From: Tethya wilhelma
Taxonomy: Eukaryota; Porifera; Demospongiae; Tethyida; Tethyidae
Direction of reading: 5' to 3'
NCBI GenBank assembly: GCA_964030475.1
Contig: CAXIPT010000004.1
Coordinates: 1,568,452-1,632,451, forward strand
DNA length: 64,000 nt
Every line of letters begins with the position of its first letter. Within the stretch, counting starts at the first letter, position 1. Both the position numbers and the translations under genes were made by a program. The notes under the pieces are model-generated. The model was not told where the DNA came from. It did not search any database and saw only the letters and a program-made list of their open reading frames with translations. This document shows positions 34,668 to 46,404 of this stretch, one piece after another.

Positions 34668-36681
34668 ATGGAAATTCTGTTCAACAATGGCAGTAATACT
34701 TCGCATTCAATGTGTGAACACACACAAGAATTCATTGAAGCGATGAAGTACACAGCAAGCATCTCCTCTATTCTCTCTATACTGGGAGCACTACTGGTCA
34801 TTATTCGCCTGAGTATGAAACCACCAAAGAAGAAAAACGGTAGACAGCCACAAGCCTCCCAAACTCAGACGGCCTATGGAGGAACCAATGATCATAGTAT
34901 AAATAATGCTGACACCAACGATGTTGACAACCGGCGTAACAATACTGATGCCGAAATGCCGCGGCAAGAGACTCCTAGAAAATGCTGTACAAATATGAGA
35001 ATTATTCAACAACCAGCAGTTTTTATTCTAATAAGTATATCTGTCGCAGACATCATGGTTGCTTCTTCACACTTGTGGGGTGTACTCTCAAGTTATGAGT
35101 ATGCTCTCTCACACGACAAGTCCGCCACAAGGTACGACTATGCTGAATGTGGTGCACAAGCGGTCATTTCTGTTTTTGGAACAATATCTTCACTACTGTG
35201 GTCTGACATACTCGTGTTTGTGGCATTTGTGATGCTGTTGCCATGTATTAGCGAAGCTAGTCTAAATCGGATGGTCAGTGGTCCTGCATTCGTTGTATAC
35301 AGTATAATAGGTTGGGGAATTCCTTTTCTAATGGTACTCATTCTTGGAGGTGGTTTGGATGCCTTTGGATTTGGAGATGGAGTAGGTGAGTAACATCGAA
35401 TTTCCAGGCTGCATATGTAAGCCAATCTGTACTTACAGAGTATACATTAAAGGAATCTGCTAAAGTTTTGCTAGTGACATTTTTTTTTATTCAGGAGTCT
35501 TAATTCCTATAGCTAGACTCCAGCTAGTCTCAGGTGAAAGTTTCATAACTTATATTTGTTAGGTGGTGGGTCTACTTAGTCCAATTGAGGGAATGCCTGG
35601 CAACCATGGGATCATTCTGTATAGGCATGCACACATGACATCTGTTGAGAACAGGGAGTCCCAGAAAAAACATAATCTGTTTAGCTTACCACTGTCCTGT
35701 ATTTGTAAACCCACAGGTATACTATACACACCTTTGGTAGTAACCACTGCATGTCATGTACACCTGGATTACTTTCTGGTTTCATGACTCCAAAATGTAT
35801 ACATGTATATAGGTTGGTGTTATATGAATCTTGACAATGGACATCAGGCCGAAGATATTCTGATCGCCTGGTTCAGCTATGATTTCTGGGCTGATTTTTC
35901 AATCTTCTTTATAACTTGTATCACTGTTTCATGTGCTGCTGTTTACTGTATAACTAAAGCATTAAAGCAGGAGGTATGTATACTATATACATTGCTTAGC
36001 TATATACCCATGCACTGGCATGTAGGGCTAATTAAACTATGTAGAACAACAGGACTCCTGAGACTGTGACAATAATTGATATTCATGGCACTGCTTGAGT
36101 ATACACACTGTTAAAATAAGTATGCAGTTGTAGTTTTGGGGGACACTTTACATGCATATGCACTCTTGGTAGTATAATATTATAGTACACTTTGTTGAAA
36201 TTGTGTAGTTTTACTTTCATTTTTAAATATATACCACAATTTAAGAGTGCAGTAATAATTATCATGACAAAATTGTAATTGCAATGCATCTCAGTTTAGT
36301 GGTGAAGAAAACAGACTTATTTTAAAGATGGTGGTTGCAGCATTTTTCGTGGTTTTTCTCAGAATCTGGTACTTCATTATTGACGTACACCTCTACTTGC
36401 CAAAGAATAGCCCTGAGAAACAGAAGCTCCTCTGTAGCTCTTGGCTACAAATAGTCTCAGTAAGTAAATGTGTGATTCGCTGTATTCACCAAATTCACAA
36501 TTTAACTCCACAACATTATGCATTACAGGGAATTGGAACCTCTTCCCAAGGAATTGTGAATGCTCTTTTGTTTGTTATTTTCCCTCAAGCTTACAAGCGT
36601 TGTTGCAAACGTTGTTGTAAACAAAATATTAACCCTAGGGAATTATCTGCTATTCCACGCCGCAGCTATACTAAAATTTGA
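34668..36681 (+). CDS. GPR157-like seven-transmembrane receptor C
   Basis: Four exons, 34668-35385, 35813-35973, 36295-36459 and 36529-36681, encode 398 residues in compatible phases. The N-tail is short, with sequons and Cys; TM1 (SILSILGALLVIIRLSM) precedes PPKKK and a Gln/Asn/Asp-rich loop. ISISVADIMVASSHLWGVLS, YDYAECGAQAVISVFG, GWCYMN, LRIWYFIID and GIGTSSQGIVNALLFV mark the family. It lacks the 57-66-bp loop-3 exon of A and B, so its third intracellular loop is shorter. The C-tail is Cys-rich (CCKRCCKQN), a candidate palmitoylation site, then basic. It is complete and the most diverged of the three. Ligand and coupling unknown. Confidence 0.85.
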
Positions 36682-37057
36682 TTGACATTGTAATTTCAGG
36701 ATACAAAATTAATTATATTGTTCTAGTTAAACAGCTTATTTCGCTGATAAATGAGCTGCTGTATATATAAAATTAATGTTTAAACTAGTTTTTTTTTTTT
36801 TTTTTCTTCCGCTTCTTATTTATTATCAATAGTTATTATAATAATTATACTATTTTTTTGATCAACTGACGAAGCCCAATGATCCAGAGGAGGTTGCTAG
36901 CATAGATTATACACTATGTTGCAAGCGCGCAATTATAGATATCACGTGGATAACGTTGATTCCGCAAACTTTTTCCTCTGATGTACACGGAGAAAAATTG
37001 CTGATCAGGCAGAAAAAGTTCCAAAAGACAATCACGCCGGTGCATGCTTAGGATATC

Positions 37058-38443
37058 ATGGCAGAGTGTCCAACGCCAGGTGTAGGGATTATAGGAAGAA
37101 ATACACTGGAGAGGGTTAACGAAGCATTTCTAGTTCCATGTGAACATCTACAGTTTGATTCTGAAGATGGCGGGACGTTTGGCTACAAGACGGCAGTGTG
37201 GGGTTATCCAAGGGGCGATGTGGTGTCGATTTTGTACGGCCCCCAACAAGACCAAGATGATCAGTCTGACGCAATAAATTTTATATTAGAGTGTGAAAAA
37301 GTGTTAGATACGCATAAAAATTTGTGGATTAGGAATCCTTGTATTCTGGAGGTGTACGGTATCTCTTGTATCAACAACCAGCCTTGTTTTGTAGTGGAAC
37401 AGATCAACTTTCCACTTTCAGCCGTCTTTCAATCAGCACCACAACGTGAATCACTACGTGTAGTATTTGACAAAAGAAATGCGTTTTATACAGCAGTTGA
37501 TATTATTAACGGCTTGAAGTATCTTCATAGTCGGCATATTGTACATTGTGCTCTCTCTCCGGAAAATGTTGCTTTGGTGGTTGGTGAGCAGTCTCAATTT
37601 GAAGTAGATGGAAAACCATTTATAGTAATGAAAGAGTTTAAGCGAGCAAAAATTGTTGTTTCAAACCGAACATGTAAGGAGTTTTCCCAATGGACAACAC
37701 CTGGGCCAGGTGACAATGCTTCTCTACTTCACTACATACCTAAAGAATACCATAATACTACTCAATGCACACTGATAGCTCACAAAGGAGTTGACATTTA
37801 TTCCTATGCCATGATACTTGAGGAGGTTGGTAAAACTTCATCTGGAGGATCACATAATGAACATCTACAATTACTTACAATTGCCCGGGAAATTAAAGAG
37901 TCATTCAGTAAAGCAATTCAAAACAAGCCTCAACTTCCAGCTCAAAGTACTGGAATAATGACAGCAGAAGAGATATATTCAACATTGTGCCCTAGACCGA
38001 ATACGCAGGAGGGGTCAGTAAAATTTGGTCAGAGTGAGGTTAGCCATAATTGTGGTTATGATTTTGATAACCTTTACCAACTTGCATGGTTGTCAATGCA
38101 GGAAGTAGCACTAAGGAGAAATCAGCACGTGGTAATCAACGATTCTCACCATAAACTAGATGAAGCAAAGACTCAAAAAGCAGTAAGTTATTAAGACTTA
38201 GTTACTAATACTGAATACTATAACTATTTTTTTGTATAGAAGGCTGCTTCAAAAGAATCTGAGACAGTAGAGATCCACGATGAAGTGCCTGCCACTAGTA
38301 ATGGTGGATCAGTAACATCAACAGCAAATGCTAAAACAGCTAATCAACCAGGTCGTATTGCTGGATTTTGGAATTGGCTTGAAACAAAATTTACACGTCG
38401 ACCATCAATAACAAGAAGTCAATTTGTTAGTGATCTAAGTTAA
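37058..38443 (+). CDS. Pseudokinase 2, short form
   Basis: Exons 37058-38182 and 38240-38443 (GTAAGT donor, TATAG acceptor, phase 0) encode 442 residues. It is a kinase-like domain without the N-terminal region of pseudokinase 1: GTFGYKTAVWGYPRGDVVSI, then VYGISCINNQPCFVVEQIN, GLKYLHSRHIVHCALSPENVAL, and a later VDIYSYAMILEEV helix. The GxFG loop is partial, the VAIK lysine is missing, HRD is HCA and no DFG is present, the same losses as in pseudokinase 1, so they were inherited. The tail is Ser/Thr/Ala-rich and ends GFWNWLETKF, ITRSQFVSDLS. The last third of the gene is duplicated downstream. Confidence 0.75.
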
Positions 38444-38597
38444 ACAAACAAACTCATGCACAGTCAGTATATAGCAATTAATCACACAGGAATTAAACCA
38501 TTCCCCATGGAAACATATTTATCTACATAAATGTTTTGATTAAAAAAATAATCTTTTTTTTTTTTTGTACAGTTTTGGGTGTTTTATAAATATTTTT

Positions 38598-38820
38598 CTA
38601 GGATTGGGATAGTCTGACATCACAAGAAAGCAAGAAGTGTCCTTGTGGTCCGGGGTCTCCCCAATAGCTTATCACATTACCTTTGTCATTGTTTTCCATG
38701 TACATGAACCAATTCTTCCACTGAGCCACAGAAAGTTTAATGGAACCATCATACCTCACAGCGATCTTCCAATGTCCCTGAGGACCTGGATCACCCTGCC
38801 ATCCTCTCACTGTTGTTTTC
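38598..38820 (-). pseudogene. Truncated second copy of the repeat-protein gene 3' end
   Basis: Duplicate of the last third of the minus-strand gene at 39392-39875, cut at the duplication edge, so it has no start. Encodes the WQGDPGPQGHWKI and WKNWFMYMENNDKG segments and the same stop. Confidence 0.7.
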
Positions 38821-38821
38821 T

Positions 38822-39237
38822 GTCAGAGTGAGGTTAGCCATAATTGTGGTTATGATTTTGATAACCTTTACCAACTTGCATGGTTGTCAATGCAGGAAGT
38901 AGCACTAAGGAGAAATCAGCACGTGGTAATCAACGATTCTCACCATAAACTAGATGAAGCAAAGACTCAAAAAGCAGTAAGTTATTAAGACTTAGTTACT
39001 AATACTGAATACTATAACTATTTTTTTGTATAGAAGGCTGCTTCAAAAGAATCTGAGACAGTAGAGATCCACGATGAAGTGCCTGCCACTAGTAATGGTG
39101 GATCAGTAACATCAACAGCAAATGCTAAAACAGCTAATCAACCAGGTCGTATTGCTGGATTTTGGAATTGGCTTGAAACAAAATTTACACGTCGACCATC
39201 AATAACAAGAAGTCAATTTGTTAGTGATCTAAGTTAA
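38822..39237 (+). pseudogene. Duplicated 3' end of pseudokinase 2
   Basis: Contains the last 155 bp of exon 1 (38822-38976) and the whole last exon (39034-39237) in good splice context, but no start or kinase-like core. It could act only as an alternative 3' end for the upstream gene. Confidence 0.7.
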
Positions 39238-39391
39238 ACAAACAAACTCATGCACAGTCAGTATATAGCAATTAATCACACAGGAATTAAACCATTCCCC
39301 ATGGAAACATATTTATCTACATAAATGTTTTGATTAAAAAAATAATCTTTTTTTTTTTTTGTACAGTTTTGGGTGTTTTATAAATATTTTT

Positions 39392-39875
39392 CTAGGATTG
39401 GGATAGTCTGACATCACAAGAAAGCAAGAAGTGTCCTTGTGGTCCGGGGTCTCCCCAATAGCTTATCACATTACCTTTGTCATTGTTTTCCATGTACATG
39501 AACCAATTCTTCCACTGAGCCACAGAAAGTTTAATGGAACCATCATACCTCACAGCGATCTTCCAATGTCCCTGAGGACCTGGATCACCCTGCCATCCTC
39601 TCACTGTTGTTTTCCATGTAGAGGTACCAATCGGGCCAAGCTTTAGTCGAAATGAGATAAAGTGAATCATTTAGTGGAGTAAAAATGAATTCTCCTCGAG
39701 GTCCTGGCAAATGTCCCAAGCTACTAATGTTGCCCTCATTATTCGGCTCCATGTAAACATACCAACCTGGCCACTGGAGTGTTGACATACGAAACACACC
39801 TCCTTCGAAAGGCAGGGAATACTTTTTAGTTAAGTCATCAGAATCCAGCATACTCATGGAAAGGTTGGAAGTCAT
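39392..39875 (-). pseudogene. Three-repeat, beta-trefoil-like protein with a frameshift
   Basis: On the minus strand from the ATG at 39875 three repeats of about 46 residues follow: WPGWYVYMEPNNEGN then PGPRGEF; WPDWYLYMENN then WQGDPGPQGHW; WKNWFMYMENNDKGN then WGDPGPQGHF. Three equal aromatic-rich repeats in about 150 residues fit a beta-trefoil, a fold common in lectins; that is inference, as I do not recognise the family. A one-base frame change in repeat 2 (about 39593-39608) separates the reading frames. The same bases (AACAGTGAGAGG) contain a GTGAGA donor-like string, but the homology continues without a gap, so a frameshift or sequence error is more likely. A TATATA stretch lies about 75 bp upstream of the start. 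Confidence 0.55.
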
Positions 39876-40575
39876 CTTCAGTTGTTGCGTGAAAAAAGTA
39901 ACTTTAAAGTCTTTCTTTCTGTTTTTTGTTCTACAATGTCATGTGATCAATATATAAGGTGACAGCAGTTCAAAGTTCAAGATTTGATTGTACCTATTGT
40001 CTATTGTCTATTGTTTTAATTTGTTTACTATTGAGAAGCTTTTACCTTTGGGAATTAATTTATTATTGATAAACAGACTCTTTAGTACAGCATTATGCAT
40101 GTTTGGATACAAGGTGTTCCTTGTAGAATTACAAGTATTATGGATGCTCTAGTCTGAAAGCTATAGTCATACATAGCTATTGCATGAGCTCCAAGTCCAA
40201 CATGTGCTAAGTATAGCATGTACACATTATAGTTTTACCACAGTTCAAACCACTATTTTCTTAGCTACAAACCACACATTATGCCAGCCTGAGTGCATGG
40301 CATAGTATTGAATAAGAAAATTGATAAGTTAGGTGAATTAATTGTTTGTTAATCTGTTGGCACTGGACTGTTGACATGTGTATAGCAATAAACTGTCAGA
40401 GGCGTCCTTCAAAAACAGCGGAAATTCAATTTTACTCTTGAATTAGCCTACAAATGTCCCGCCCACCAATTAAACCACGCGGTAAGTTAATTACATTCCA
40501 GAGTGCTTCTCATTGAACTGCTTCTAGAGGTCAAGCTGGCCAAGTTCTGTAAGCAAGTGGAGCTCTCAAATTTAA
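39876..40575. other. Intergenic between the repeat protein and LRAT-like gene 2
   Basis: Contains the minus-strand promoter with a TATATA box near 39950 and, near 40450-40576, a block (GTCCCGCCCACCA, AGTTAATTA, CATTCCAGAGTG, CTCTCAAATTTAAG) that recurs before LRAT-like gene 3 at about 46303-46404. The block ends at a GTGAGC donor at 40576 and is the likely promoter and noncoding first exon of LRAT-like gene 2. Confidence 0.55.
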
Positions 40576-41258
40576 GGTGAGCTATAGTAGCTATAAGAGC
40601 ATATTTCGTTGCTCAGACTAGAGTCTATACTGATGCTGAGACTCTTAATTGAAACTTGGGAAGAGGCCGGTTTGGTTTATTGTTTGCCTTGTCAGCAGAA
40701 TGTGTGAGTGTGACAGTGGTTTCTCGTGTTCAGTGGCCACCAATAGCCTCACTTACCATAGCCTGGCATAGGGACCGGAATATGTGATTGGTGTCTCGAC
40801 TGAGCTACATATGTATTGAACCGTAACAGACTCATTCCGTGAAGTGGTCGCTGGCTGTGGCTGGCCCACAAGACTACAATACAGTTTTAAATAGGGATGA
40901 TATTTCAGTGTGATAGTACTCAGGGTTCCATGGGGGGGAATGAGTCTTGCGGGCAACTGGACTCTCTTACAAAAGCTGCTAAAAACTGAGACTTACCGGC
41001 ATGTTGCCTGGCAAAGTTTGCTCAGTCAGGCCACAAGAATACTTACATGACATGTGCTCACCTCAAACCTTAAATCAAGAAAATTTTGCCTCTAAAAACT
41101 TTTACCTTCAAACTTTTGAAAAACTTTTCGTGTGTTTAATTTTCATCATTTTGAATTTGCTATTGAAGCCAATTGCAGTCATTGACAAGTTATGTATCAT
41201 AATAATAATATCCATGTACATGTTTTCTTTGTAGACGGAGAAACAATTCGCACATACA

Positions 41259-44200
41259 ATGGCGACACACACGAGCGACAGTACTGACTCTAGTATTATG
41301 TTTGATGCTAGACCAACAAACTCTACTATTGTCTATGATGTTGGTCTAACCAATTTTCAAGCTGGTAGACCACTACGTACTGTACCTATTGATAGTTCGT
41401 GGGCCCTCTCTCCTGGTGACCATATCCTTTACCTCATCAACGACAACCAAGAGTACAGGCAAATGTTTAGAAGTGCACTTGTTGAAAACATATCGAAAGA
41501 AGTTATCACTATCATAGTGAACCTACCCCACAAAGGAGTGGTGCAACTCACCCAGGAGTTTGGACTCTTCAAAAGCCTCCACAAAGTCGACTACAGTGTG
41601 AATGCTTTTCCCGGGAGCATAGCTGTTGAAAATGCTCAGAAACGCCTTGGTGAGAACTGCCATCATGTCCTGTACAACAACAGCCACCATGTTGTGACAA
41701 AAGCTAAGACTGGCTTGGAGTACTCACTGGCAGATATCATCAGTATCATTCAAGGTATAGTTATATGCATAATATTTTTACAATTTAATGTCAATGAACA
41801 TATATATATATATAATACTCACTCAGAGTCACAAATTTGTGAGTGAATATATGTGTACTACAGTAATTGACCTCACTTTTCAAAATTATTGCCGAGCGCA
41901 TCGGCCTGAGGCATCATAAATCGGTTTGTATCTTGGGTTGGAATTATTATGCCATGGTTACTTTAACTTCCGATTAGTGATTAGTTTTTGGCTAATTATT
42001 AACTGTTTTCTCCACGGAATTGGCCTTTCACAGTCAACCTCTGAGAACGAGCTTACACTTGCACTTTGGACTACATTAATTGTGCCAGATTAGTCACATG
42101 TCAGCAATATAACACGCATAAGATCTGAAGTGGAGTCTCAGTCGTTCTTTTGTAGTAGCTTGCCTAGCTCCTCATGCATGCAAGCTATGCACCAAGTTGC
42201 AAGAGCTCAGTCAGAGCAAGTCGTACGCTAGTTATATTTAGTAGATTGTAACAGTTTGATTTACTTCAATGATCTATTAAAAAGCTGAAGCTGACAGGTG
42301 TTGACAAATTATTTGTCCAGCAATTTGATGTGAGTCAATGTGCTGATTGTGCAATACTTTAACAGTGACTACAGTCATGAACTATTATAGAATCCATACT
42401 AGTCCCTGGACTTGAAAGGGGTGGCCATTGAGACTATAAATTATGTAGTAGAGAAACACCTGGTAGTGTGTGATAATTGCATTTCTTTGGCTCTGGAATC
42501 ACACATGTGCTGACACATGTGCTGCCTGTACATGCATCTCATCACTGGGTGTTGTCTTGCTATCTGTTACCTCAATCAGCAATTATGTGAACAACTGTAA
42601 ACCATAATAAGATGTTGAAAATAAATTTTAAAAATAGAAAAAAAAAATGTATGGACACAGCTTTTAATTACAATAAGACAAGGATATTGCTACTGTAATT
42701 TTAATTATATTTCTAGTAACATAGCTCTAGTATACTATAGCCTCGTGAACCAGTCCCTTCCCGCTATGCTTATTGCTAAGCAATAAAAATAGCGGGAGGG
42801 GGGAGGGACTGGTTCACAAGGCTACCAATATACTGCTGTGTATGTTAAGAGTTTTTGATCTGCGTTTTTATAACATGTACATATACTGATACAATGCAGA
42901 TCCCTGGAGTAGTGATTACGAATTGAAACCTGTGCTTGTGAAGTCTACGTTGCAAAGCATCGAGGACATCAAGCCTGAAGATCACATCACAGATAACTCA
43001 AATCATCACTGGCTGGTAGAGAGTGTAGATACTGGAGCTAAGACTTTCAAAGCCTTCACTTGCAGTGGCAAACACGTTTGCTGTGAAACAAAAAAGTTGA
43101 AAGACAACTTGTACAAGCTCAAGTATCCCAAACCAGTGAATCCAGATACGGTACATATTCCATGCGGTAGTGAGACACCCATACAAAAAGCTCGCACGGA
43201 AATTGAAAAGAAAACAGAATGGAAAGAGAGTGACAAGTTTGTCACAAAGATGAAGTGCGGAAAATCTTTTGCTATAAGTGAAGCTAGCTTACTCCAATCC
43301 AGCTTGTCGCTAGGTCCAGTAAGTTGCACCCGAGTCACACCACACGTGATGCTCGATCAAGGAGATCACCTGTTAGTGAAGACTGGCACTGGTTATCGCT
43401 CGGTTCTAGTTGAAGCTATACTTAACGCTAGCACTGTTATTTGCATGCCTGCCATCGTAGGAACTGGGGTTCGAGGTGACATGGTGATTGCAGAAAGAGA
43501 AGTGTATCGTGTCAACTACGCTCAACACTTACCTCCGGATGAAATCATCCATCGAGCTGAAAGCAGCGAAGGTCAAAGGTTACTTCGAAAAAGCCTAGAA
43601 GATCAATCCACCAGTCTTTTCGTCTCTTGGGCAGTTTCAGGAAGGTCTTTCTCTGTAAATGGCGAAAAAATGACCCAAAACCAGCAGTTGAAGATGATAT
43701 TGCCTACATCCTACCAGCATGTGACAGAGCTGACATGCTCCCTGATACGGCCTGGGGACCATCTCTTTGTCGATCATCCTTATCAGCGCTACCGCTGGCA
43801 CTTCATGGTGACTGAAGTCTGTGCAGAACCAAACACTTTCAAGACCGTCTATTGCTTTAATGGATCGGTAAAGGAAACAGTCGAGAAAGTAGACCCAAAA
43901 GATTCAAATGTCTACAAAGTGATCTATCTTGAGGAGTTTGAGCCTGAGATAGCAATTCGAAAAGCAAGGTCAAAAGTCGGAGATAAAAATATGAGTTTGT
44001 GGGCACGGGTAGATTTTGTGCGATGGGCAAAAACTGGATCACAAGATGGTGTTGAAGTGGACGTGATGACGAACAATTCAACTCCCTCGTCAAAGAGTAC
44101 CATCACTTCATTCCATCAACTTAACCCTGGCGATTATCTGGTCATAGAAGAATCTACCTTTTCAGCTTTCCACCACTGCCTTGTCGCTGATGTGACCTTC

Positions 44201-45810
44201 TCAGAATCATGTACCGTCTTTGAAGTGTGGAATCGCACAGTGACCAAAACGGCTCTCTTGTTCAACAAAGGTTACAAGTACTTTCGCCTAAACTATAATC
44301 CTGGAGTTTGCCGACCTGCAAAACAATCGATTGAGATTGCTACGAGTCTACTAAAGCCTTCTACAGTGTCCAATTACAGCAGACAAAGGTTTGTGAACTT
44401 TCTCAAGACCGGGGAAGACGAGAAACAAGTGGACGTGAACTCACTTCAAGATGACCGCATACTTCTTACTCGAGAGAGAGTGCAGAGTGCAATTGGCCAA
44501 CTAAAGAAGGGTGATCACATCGAAAGGCCGCTAAGCGTCAAGATTCCTGGAAGCGGAGATTATTGTCACCACATGTTCGTATTAAAGGCCATCGACGACA
44601 GGCAGTGTGAAGTGGTGCATAGCAGTAAAACGTTCTTGGGCAGAGAAGTTCGCAAAGAAATTGTGGACATATTTCAAGAAGGAAAAGTATCTCGTGTGAA
44701 ATATCCAGAGTGTATTGACCCTGATGAAGGCACTGCTACACTGTTACAGGTATAATTATTTGCAAAATTATATTGATTGATCAATACTGTCATTTTTAAA
44801 TTAATTTTTACAGCTTGCTGACATGGCAAAAGAGTCTTCACAAGCAAAACAAACTCGTAAACTAAATCAGCAACAAGTAAGTCTTATAATACTAAAACAT
44901 TGTTACATAACCACGGTAACTATAATAATCAAAAAAATTGAGGTAATTTTAATTTTTAGGAGAAGCCTAACTGTATTAATTGTGTGCATTATTTTGATAT
45001 TCTCAAAAGATTATCATGAAAGTGTAAATAGTTATTTTCCAGTTCTTTTCACAATGTACATGCATGGCTTGAATTCTACAGGAGCATAAAGTACTCAGCA
45101 ACAACTGTGAACATATCGTGATGCTGGGGACAATTGGTCAAGCTATGAGCATTCAAGTAGATGTCGATGTATACCAGTGTCTTCACCAACATGTCCATGC
45201 AGTGCCTCCCGGACTGAACGATGCCCTAGTGAAAGCTACTCTAAAAGGTGGTACAAAGACTGTTGCAAAAGTGTCAGGTGCTGCCTTGATCTGGGGAGTA
45301 AAAGCTGCTGCCAAAGAAGGAGGAGTTGCCGTAGCACACCATGCAATGAGTCTAAATGTTGCAGAAAGTAGCCTTGCTGTTGCTTTGCAACATTCTTTCC
45401 ACGTTGGCTCTACAGCAGCACTGAGTGCTGCCACTCTTGGCTTTGTTCAAGGAATTGCTCTAGGAACGAACGTCCTCATCGAAAGCCCTCTGCTCGTCCG
45501 CAGCCTCTACAAAGTTCATCGCAAGAAAAAGTTCAAAGCGATTTCATCAACAGCAGCAAAACGTCAGGCTACGATGCAGGTCGTTGGTAGCGTTAACACA
45601 GTTGCTGGAGGAATCGGTGGTGCAATCGTCGGTCAAATTGCCATTCCCGTTCCTCTCTTGGGTGCCGCTGTGGGCAGCGTGATTGGTGTGATTGCTGGGA
45701 AAGGATTTGGATACATGGAGGGTAAGTTAGCATCAGCTCTTCTCTTTGCTGACGAAAAAGGCACAGATTTACCTGTGATTATCCACTGTGTGTACATTTC
45801 AGATGAATAA
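41259..45810 (+). CDS. Six-unit LRAT-like protein 2 with glycine-zipper C terminus
   Basis: Exons 41259-41754, 42900-44749, 44814-44876 and 45082-45810 encode 1045 residues; a noncoding exon probably ends at 40576 and joins at 41235. Six units start near residues 53 (GDHI), 192 (EDHI), 320 (GDHL), 451 (GDHL), 576 (GDYL) and 703 (GDHI). Unit 6 has the complete LRAT/PLAAT set: HH at about 722-723 (CHHMFVL), His in EVVHSS, and NCEH with the Cys near 812. Unit 1 keeps an NCHH (about 133) but no His in the first box. Units 2-5 end in FV-x-(W/K/F) stretches (FVSWAVSG, FVRWAKTG, FVNFLKTG) where the NCEH Cys has been lost. The last 230 residues are Gly/Ala-rich (WGVKAAAKEGG, GGIGGAIVG, PVPLLGAAVGSVIGV) around a basic HRKKK. 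Likely a membrane-bound acyl-transfer enzyme with regulatory dead copies; substrate unknown. Confidence 0.8.
42738..42824. mobile_element. Foldback MITE hairpin in intron 1 of LRAT-like gene 2
   Basis: Begins TAGCCTCGTGAACCAGTCCC and ends GGGACTGGTTCACAAGGCTA around AGCGGG arms and a short loop. Shares the TAGCCTCGT terminus with the family at 15284. No clean target duplication is visible. Confidence 0.7.
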
Positions 45811-46404
45811 CATTGTAATTGGTTACTGTAACACACGATTTGTGCAAAAGTATATATAATTGTGACAAACTTATATAATAATATACGTGCATGCATAATA
45901 ATAATTATAATTATTCCAGCTGTATTAACATAATTATTGTGCCTTTATTTTTCACGATTTTTTGGTCCTTATTGTGCGTTATATTTTTTCTACAAAATTA
46001 ATAAGTTTTAATTCAAGTTACTATTAGAAAATTGTTGAGTGATTGCATTTTTAACATTGAATTTGAAAGCTCCATGTGTGAGCATTGTCCCTTGTGATGA
46101 TGAGTCTAATTTTGGTGACTAATTATTCTGGTGCATTCAACATCATTTATGATTTGAAACTATAATTTAATATTAATTTTATGATTATTATGACTGACGA
46201 GACTTGGTTCTTCTTTTTGAGGGGGCTGCACTTGCACCCCCTCCCTACGGGCCCTCTGCTACGGGCCTGTTTACTCTCCTCTTAATTGAATTAAAATGTC
46301 CCGCCCACCACAGTACTTTTGAAGTTAATTAACATTCCAGAGTGTTCAAGTCGGTCATGTCAAGTTCAAGTGGATTTTAATACTTTCGAGCTCTCAAATT
46401 TAAG
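45811..46404. other. Intergenic region and leader exon of LRAT-like gene 3
   Basis: AT-rich trailer, then from about 46303 the conserved GTCCCGCCCACCA to CTCTCAAATTTAAG block ending at a GTGAGG donor at 46404. This corresponds to the leader at about 40450-40576. Confidence 0.55.

Larger units (their letters stand above)
38028..39615. repeat. Direct tandem duplication, two 794-bp copies
   Basis: 38028-38821 recurs at 38822-39615 with no difference that I could find over coding, intron and trailer. The copies contain the end of pseudokinase 2 exon 1, its intron, its last exon and the 3' part of a minus-strand gene. The left edge shares GTCAGAG and the right edge GTTTTC. Such identity means a very recent event or two unmerged haplotypes in the assembly. 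Confidence 0.9.

Noticed and set aside
38637..39646. Plus-strand frames MSLWSGVSPIAY in both duplicate copies
   Set aside because: They are antisense shadows of the aromatic-rich repeat gene on the minus strand.
43627..44106. Overlapping alternate-frame reads inside LRAT exon 2 on both strands
   Set aside because: They are shadows of a strongly constrained coding exon.
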